Source of the DNA: Semisulcospira habei
Lineage: Eukaryota > Mollusca > Gastropoda > Semisulcospiridae
Assembly: GCA_036245525.1 (NCBI GenBank)
Contig: BTPG01000005.1
Coordinates: 125,232,264-125,296,263, forward strand
Length of the DNA stretch: 64,000 bases
Reading direction: 5' to 3'
In this document: in pieces, positions 57,781-64,000 of the stretch
Layout: every line of letters begins with the position of its first letter
Position numbering within the stretch: position 1 is the stretch's first letter
The notes under the pieces: generated by a model
Told to the model about the DNA's origin: nothing
Databases searched by the model: none
The model's input: the letters and a program-made list of their open reading frames with translations, nothing else
Position numbers and translations under genes: made by a program

Positions 57781-58360
57781 CACAAATCACAAAATACTAT
57801 CATTAAAGCTGAGAAACAGTCAAAAAAACTCCGCCCCGCACGTGTTTTAAAAAAACTTTGCAGGACCCAGCGAGGGCCCTGTCTTCGGCTACCTTCGGCA
57901 AACCGGTTTGCAACTCAGTTGACTGAGTTTTCAACTGCGTTTGTCGTGCTGGCAAAACCCCCGTGAAAAAGACAGGCCACTTCCTGTATGCAGTGAGTGG
58001 GCACCGCGATCACTGATCTAAATCAGCGATATTTCTACTGATATCAACAGTAGCAGACGACACTCGACCACCCGACGGACAGAGCAGGCCATTTGTGTCT
58101 TGCCTGGACGCAAACTGGATATGGACCAGGTCGAGCTTTCCGTAAGTTACACAGTACAGCCTGAAGCTTTATTTGATATCGGAAGGGTGAGGAAGGAGGG
58201 GTTATTTGTCGTTTTGTGTTTGTTATTATATCTTTTCATCTGGAGTGGCCTACAGCAAATATTTTTTTCCATACGAAGGGCAGCTACTAAAAATCAGCTT
58301 GACCCATGGCGACCTAAGCTTGATCACCCTTGTATCTTTTGGCATCCATGTAAACAGTCG

Positions 58361-58361
<1 letters not shown>
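57781..58361. other. Unassigned spacer
   Basis: GTTTTAAAAAAACTTTGCAG with GGACCCAGCGAGGGCC near 57845 resembles, inverted, 62540-62585 (GGTCCTGCAGAG, TTTTAAAACACGTG), so a short dispersed inverted pair flanks RTE copy 2. No gene supported. Confidence 0.45.

Positions 58362-58456
<95 letters not shown>
58362..58456. repeat. (TC)n microsatellite
   Basis: About 95 bp of TC, about 55 bp upstream of the RTE copy 2 target site. Confidence 0.95.
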
Positions 58457-58459
<3 letters not shown>

Positions 58460-58803
58460 CAATTTACTGTGTTGGCTGTACATCACAATGCTTCTTTATT
58501 TATATTAGCCTATATTGGACTGGACCTCGCGCTGGGACCATATGGCGTTGAGGCGCGTCCCCTGGGTGGTGGATAGGGGGTCCCTCGTGAGAGGGGTGCA
58601 CCGAATAAAATAAGGTGCCGTGAACCAACATGGTCTAAGGGAAGGTGACCCCGACAGAAAACCCCTGGTCCTCCTAGTAAGGGGGTTGGGCGTGGGGGTA
58701 GCCTCCCCACCCTGCAAAAAAGGAAATAGCTACAAAAACGCCGACGAAAAGACTAACAGTAATTCGTTTCCTGGAGGAGGAAGGTTCTTCTACTAGAAGA
58801 CTT

Positions 58804-61800
58804 ATGACGTCCTGTGGTGAAAGCCGGAAGTCTTCGGAAGCCACAGGACCGAGCCGCCTCTCTCTATCCAGGGACACAACCATGGGCACATGGAATGTCA
58901 AGACCATGTACCAGAGCGGCAAGGCCGCCCAGATAGCAGCTGAAATGCAAAAGTACAACCTTTCCCTGCTAGGTATCAGTGAAGCCAGATGGACGCAGTC
59001 TGGCCAGAAAAGGCTGTTAAGTGGGGAGATGATTCTGTATTCAGGTCATGAAGAGGAGAATGCCCCCCATACAGAAGGAGTAGCATTCATGCTGTCACCA
59101 GTGGCACAGAGAGCGCTGATGGGCTGGGAACCTCTTGGGCCAAGAATTATCACAGCAGCCTTTAGAACCAAGAAAAAGCTCAAGCTGAACGTCATCCAGT
59201 GTTATGCGCCCACCAATGACAGTGACGAGGAAGAGAAACAAGAGTTCTACGACCGACTCCAGAGTGCCGTGGACAAATGTGCGGAGCGAGACATCACCAT
59301 CGTCATGGGCGATTTTAATGCCAAAATAGGGGAGGACAACACCGGATACGAAGAGGTGATGGGGAGACAGGGACTAGGCTCAGAGATGAGTGAGAACGGG
59401 GAGAGGTTTGTAGACTTTTGTGCTCTAAACCGACTTGTCATTGGAGGCAGCATCTTCCCACACAGAAGAATACACAAAGCAACTTGGGTCTCACCTGACC
59501 ATACAACAGAGAACCAAATAGACCATATCTGCATTAGCAAGAAATTTAGAAGATCCCTTCAAGATGTTCGAGTGAGGAGGGGAGCAGATGTCGCCTCAGA
59601 CCACCATCTGCTTACCTTAAGAATGAAGCTCAAGCTAAAGAAAAGCCGCACAGAGACAACAAGAAGACAGCGCTATAATGTAGGCCTCCTGAGAGAAACT
59701 GGAGTTAGAGAAGAGTTCAAACTGGTGCTGTCCAACCGGTTTCAAGCGCTACAGGAGCTAGTAAATGAAGAGGAGGCGGTCACCACAGAGCAGCAGTGGA
59801 AGGCAGTTAGAGAGGCGCTGAACTCAACCTGCAAAGACACTGTAGGGTTCAGGAAACACCACCACAAGGACTGGCTGTCGGCACAGACCTTGAAGAAGAT
59901 AGAAGCGAGGAAGCAGAATAAAGCAGCGGTCAACAACAGTCGCACGAGAGCGGCCAAAGTAAGGGCACAGGAGGAATACTCGGAAGCCAACCGCGAGGTG
60001 AAGAGGAGTATCAGGGCAGACAAGAGGGCCTACACAGACAGCCTGGCAGCAGAGGCAGAAAAGGCAGCAGGCAGCGGCAACATGAAACAGCTCTACGACA
60101 TTACCAGAAGATTGTCGGGTAAGTATGGCCATACAGAAAGACCAGTAAAAGACAAAGAAGGCAAGCCTATTGCAGACAGAGCAGACCAACTCGACAGATG
60201 TGCCGAGTATTTTGAAGAGTTACTGAACAGACCTAGCCCACCCGACCCCCCCCCCCCCCCCCCCCCCCGACATCCAGCCGGCAGAGACCGACCTACCCAT
60301 CAGCTGTGACAGACCCAGCCGGGAAGAGATCAGAAGAGCAGTGGCATTTTTGAAGAATGGCAAAGCAGCAGGGCCAGATGGCATCCCAGCGGAGTCTCTG
60401 AAAGCAGACCTAGAGACAACAGTGGAGATGCTGTACCCACTGTTTGGAAAGATCTGGGAAGAGGAGGTGATGCCAGCTGACTGGAAGGAGGGGTACCTAA
60501 TCAAGCTTCCCAAGAAAGGCGACCTCAGCAAGTGTTCCAACTACAGAGGAATCACCTTGCTGTCAGTACCAGGAAAGGTCTTCAACAGGATCATCCTAGA
60601 GAGAATGAAGAGCTCCGTTGACCCCCAGCTGAGAGACCAGCAAGCAGGATTCAGGAAGAACCGATCATGTACAGACCAGATCGCCACTCTCCGCATCATC
60701 GTGGAACAGTCTCTGGAGTGGAGCTCCCCGCTGTACGTCAACTTTGTGGATTATGAGAAAGCATTTGACAGCGTGGACCGAGAGACTCTGTGGAAACTCC
60801 TACGACACTACGGTGTACCCACAAGGCTCGTCCGCCTGATCAAGAGCAGCTATGATGGCATGACATGTCGCGTGATCCACGAAGGGCAGTTCACCAGGGA
60901 TCTCCAGGTCAGAACTGGTGTCAGGCAGGGGTGTCTGCTGTCTCCGTTCCTCTTCCTACTGGCCATAGACTGGGTCATGAAGATGACCACAGAGCACAGT
61001 CGAAGTGGAATACAGTGGACACTGTGGACACAGCTTGACGACCTCGATTTTGCAGACGACTTGGCATTACTGTCCCACACTCGTCAACAAATGCAGGACA
61101 AGACCACGAGGCTTGCTGACATCTCGTCCCAAGTGGGCCTCACCATTCACAAACAGAAAACAAAGACAATGAGGCTGAACACAACCAGGGAAGAACCAAT
61201 CTTGCTTGCTGGCACCCCGTTGGAGGAGGTGGAGTCCTTCACCTATCTCGGGAGCATCATAGACAAAAAAGGCGGCACTGATGCAGATGTCAGAGCAGGA
61301 ATCGGTAAAGCCAGAGCAGCCTTTCTCCAGTTAAAAAAAGTGTGGAGTTCCAGAGAGCTGTCACAACACACCAAAGTCCGGATTTTCAACTCCAATGTAA
61401 AAGCAGTTCTCCTATATGGAGCAGAGACTTGGAGATTGACAAAAACCACAGTCAACAGAGTACAGACCTTCATGAACAGTTGCCTTAGAAGAATTTTGAA
61501 AATCCACTGGCCAGAGAAGATCAGCAACGTCAGACTCTGGGACAGAACAGAGCAGATAACAGCAGAGAATGAAATTGGGCGAAGAAGATGGGGATGGATC
61601 GGTCACAGCCTGAGAAAGCCAGCTTCCAGTATCACTAGGCAGGCATTGTCATGGAACCCCCAGGGAAAGAGGAGAAGAGGTAGGCCGAGAAACTCCTGGC
61701 GTCGAGACCTCCAAGCAGACATCAAGAGACTGGGAACCACCTGGAGTAGAATCGAAGGAGAAGCACAGGACAGGAGTTGCTGGAGGTCTCTCGTCGACGG

Positions 61801-61828
61801 CCTATACCCGGGTAGGTTTATTGATTGA
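58804..61828 (+). pseudogene. APE endonuclease-RT of RTE-like LINE, frameshifted
   Basis: Two ORF blocks: 58804-60309 (endonuclease, linker) and 60341-61828 (RT, C-terminal domain). They are out of frame because the C run that is 7 long in copy 1 (2171-2177) is 23 long here (60246-60268), a 16-nt change. All RT motifs survive: AGFRKNRS, VDYEKAFDSVDRE, GVRQGCLLSP, FADD, TYLGSIID. The last residues (FID) come from the SINE that replaces the true C-terminus after YPGR. It lacks the two extra Ile codons seen near residue 247 in copy 1. Confidence 0.92.
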
Positions 61829-62206
61829 TTGTACATTGCTTAACGTCCCGACAGCAACAAGGCTTTCTCAGGACGTGCCTGCACTGCTTGTGAAAAAAAA
61901 AAACTAAACAGAACATTGAATGTATGTCGCCAGCCGGTCAAATACGTTAAATAAACCTAACACATGGGGCCTAAATAAAGCTAAGACCATTTAGCAACAC
62001 ACATCCAATATCAAGAGCTACAGGCAGTGCAGACAATATGGAGATTTTTAAAAAGGCAAATACAGGTGAATGGACCTCGGGTAGACAGAAACACATGCCC
62101 CAGAATAGAGAGAAAAACTCACCCTGTGGGGCTGACCAGGGTGACCCTGGGAACTAAAAAGTACCTAACCCCACCCAAGTTCCCCAGGGCAGACCCTGGT
62201 GGGGGT
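61817..62206 (-). mobile_element. SINE-like S2 insertion with 12-bp TSD
   Basis: TACCCGGGTAGG stands at 61805-61816 and again at 62207-62218, flanking a 390-bp S2 copy. Copy 1 of the LINE has that 12-mer once at the same place, so the empty site is present in this window. Confidence 0.93.
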
Positions 62207-62252
62207 TACCCGGGTAGGGGTGACAGGCGTAAGTAAGTAATATTGGACTGGA

Positions 62253-62782
62253 TGTATGTGTTGAAAAAATTCGTTCAGAACTACAAAGTGTCAGGAGTCA
62301 TACTTACAGCTTGTACAGCTGTACATTCTGCCATCATAGTCTCCAGCGCGTAAAAATCCGTGGCTGTCGGTCAGTTTCAAAGTGTCACAGAATCGTCTGC
62401 TGTTGTCCGATCTGCTAATCGCGATGATTTCCGTGCAACAGGAAGTGATCTGTCGTTTCCCGAGAGTTTTGCAAGCTCGGGATACGCAGTTGCCAACTCC
62501 GTCAACTGAGTTACGAACTGATTTAACCCACTTAGGGGCAGGGCCCAAGCTGGGTCCTGCAGAGTCTTTTTAAAACACGTGCTGGGCGGGTTTTTCTCAT
62601 TGCACCTCAGCTTTAAATTGGGATAAACTAAATATATAACTAACAAAAAATTGAAATATAACGTTTTAAAAAAGAAATCATTGAAAAGTGGAAATAAACA
62701 TAGAAAATCTCACACATACACACAATTGTAAAGGTATAAATCTCCATACATACATTCATAAACACAAGCACGAGTACAAAAC
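62253..62782. other. Unassigned AT-rich spacer
   Basis: No gene. Part of 62540-62585 is an inverted match to 57840-57875. Confidence 0.45.
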
Positions 62783-62841
62783 ACACACACAAACACACAC
62801 ACAGACACACACACACACACACACACACGCGCGCACGCGCG

Positions 62842-62884
<43 letters not shown>
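62783..62884. repeat. (CA)n microsatellite
   Basis: CA repeats with a central GCGCGCACGCGCGC interruption. Confidence 0.95.
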
Positions 62885-62887
<3 letters not shown>

Positions 62888-62984
62888 ACGTGCAGCATTA
62901 GCATCTTGTATTAACTGAAAATATAACTGAATTGAAGAGTTAGAAAGGGGAAAATCGTACACTGCAAGTGCAGGTTGCTGTGAA

Positions 62985-63352
<368 letters not shown>

Positions 63353-63459
63353 AAAGAGGTGGAGAAGGAGGATGACGTTGAGAAAGTTGACGACATAAAC
63401 AGTATGGTGAAGAATCGCTCTTTGTTGCAAGCCTGTGTCATAGTTTAAAGCATTCCAAC

Positions 63460-63645
63460 TTGGGGAGAAAACGTTAAACGTCAAACGTATAGAGCTTAAC
63501 GTCTACTAAACGAAGGTGATTTCAAAGACGAAAGGTCTAAACAAATATTTATCCCAGGTGAGTTCGGACCCATATCAGTCCACTCCGACGGACGCCGAAA
63601 GTCGACCAGTCGACCACCTGAGCTACCCAGCTCCACTTCCACTTC
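63460..63645 (-). mobile_element. tRNA-like SINE S4
   Basis: On the minus strand GGTAGCTCAGGTGGTCGAC resembles a tRNA A-box and GGTCCGAACTCACC, about 50 nt later, a B-box. The body GGTGATTTCAAAGACGAAAG and AACGTTAAACGTC blocks match 5955-6060. A tRNA-derived SINE head is the best reading; no functional tRNA fold was found. Confidence 0.62.
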
Positions 63646-63654
63646 CTACTCGGG

Positions 63655-63708
63655 GGAGGGGGGGGGGGGGTGGGGGTGGGGGTGGGGGGGGGGGGTTAGG
63701 GGGGAGGG
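63655..63708. repeat. G-run tract
   Basis: Repeated G runs with single T and A. The related SINE at 5955 is next to a C run. Confidence 0.88.
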
Positions 63709-63715
63709 GCGCGAG

Positions 63716-63760
63716 TTATTTAGTTAGTTATTACGGTTTAACGCCAAGCAGGCGACCAAC
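63716..63760 (-). mobile_element. SINE S3 fragment
   Basis: ATTTAGTTAGTTATTACGGT, TTAACGCCAAGCAGGCGACC. Truncated after this block. Confidence 0.6.
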
Positions 63761-63841
63761 ATGTTGATGCTGAAGAAGAAGTGTTCATGATGGTGATTTA
63801 AAAGATTATTATGCTGATGATCGTTGTTCTTAGTGTTGTTA

Positions 63842-63868
63842 TTGTGTGCGTGTGTGTGTGATTGTGAT

Positions 63869-63941
<73 letters not shown>

Positions 63942-63970
63942 GTGTGTGTGTGTATGTGTGTGCGTGTGCG
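63842..63970. repeat. (TG)n microsatellite
   Basis: TG repeats with occasional GA and TA interruptions, running to near the end of the window. Confidence 0.94.
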
Positions 63971-64000
63971 TCTGTCCTTGAGTTTGTACGCGAGAAGGGC

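Larger units (their letters stand above)
58525..62239 (+). mobile_element. RTE-like LINE, copy 2 (broken, with nested SINE)
   Basis: Starts CCTCGCGCTGGG exactly as copy 1 and ends in a GTAAGTA tail. ATATTGGACTGGA is at 58512-58524 and 62240-62252, a perfect 13-bp TSD. Without the nested S2 insert it is about 3.3 kb, the same as copy 1 and very similar in sequence. It is thus an independent insertion, not a segmental duplication. Confidence 0.93.

Noticed and set aside
63545..63640. Possible tRNA gene on the minus strand
   Set aside because: A- and B-box-like sequences are present but no full cloverleaf or acceptor stem; a SINE head is more likely.

Overview
Eukaryotic, repeat-dominated genomic DNA, probably from a marine invertebrate and most likely a mollusc such as a gastropod. 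The reasons are the very long (TC)n, (GT)n and (TA)n arrays, several clades of APE-type non-LTR retrotransposons, tRNA-like SINEs, dense short palindromic elements and the lack of any bacterial gene organisation. The species call is inference. The one piece of host coding sequence I recognise is a 141-bp minus-strand exon (52703-52843) with clean splice sites. It encodes the conserved N-terminal region of a NOL4/NOL4L-like protein, so at least part of the window is probably introns or flanks of that gene.

Autonomous-type elements. Two copies of one RTE-like LINE lie near the two ends. Copy 1 (444-3749) has an intact 1006-residue endonuclease-reverse transcriptase ORF and a 13-bp target-site duplication (TSD). 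Copy 2 (58525-62239) also has a 13-bp TSD but is broken by an expanded C run and by a later 390-bp SINE-like insertion with its own 12-bp TSD. Degraded CR1/Jockey-type LINEs lie at 18695-21227 (+), 55790-57425 (-), 40486-40913 (+) and 62985-63152 (-). An internally deleted LINE of another type lies at 37165-38215 (-). A 2.85-kb DNA transposon with about 345-bp terminal inverted repeats and TTAA at both ends occupies 43272-46120.

Short palindromic elements are the most striking content. I recognise at least eight families (names are mine). PAL-A has a ~66-bp hairpin core, 30 or more copies, and complete copies of 210-250 bp bounded by TTAACCCCTTCACTGCC-like ends. PAL-B has a ~100-bp core in ~214-bp elements bounded by TTAACTCATT-like ends. 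PAL-E, PAL-G and PAL-H are bare 63-100 bp palindromes running from TTAA to TTAA. PAL-C, PAL-D and PAL-F are palindromes without TTAA ends (PAL-D GC-rich). The TTAA boundaries of A, B, E, G and H suggest non-autonomous elements mobilised by a TTAA-specific transposase of piggyBac or Kolobok type.

Layout. 0-4 kb: RTE copy 1. 4-17 kb: palindromes and microsatellites. 17-21.5 kb: GA/TC arrays interleaved with LINE 3' tails and a CR1-type LINE. 21.5-43 kb: palindromes, SINEs, microsatellites and LINE fragments. 43.3-46.1 kb: long-TIR transposon. 46-54.7 kb: palindromes and the NOL4-like exon. 54.8-58.5 kb: CA/GA/TA arrays and a minus-strand LINE carrying a SINE insertion. 58.5-62.2 kb: RTE copy 2. 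62.2-64 kb: microsatellites, a LINE end and tRNA-like SINE pieces. Stretches not listed are AT-rich or mixed unique-looking sequence in which I could not support a gene.
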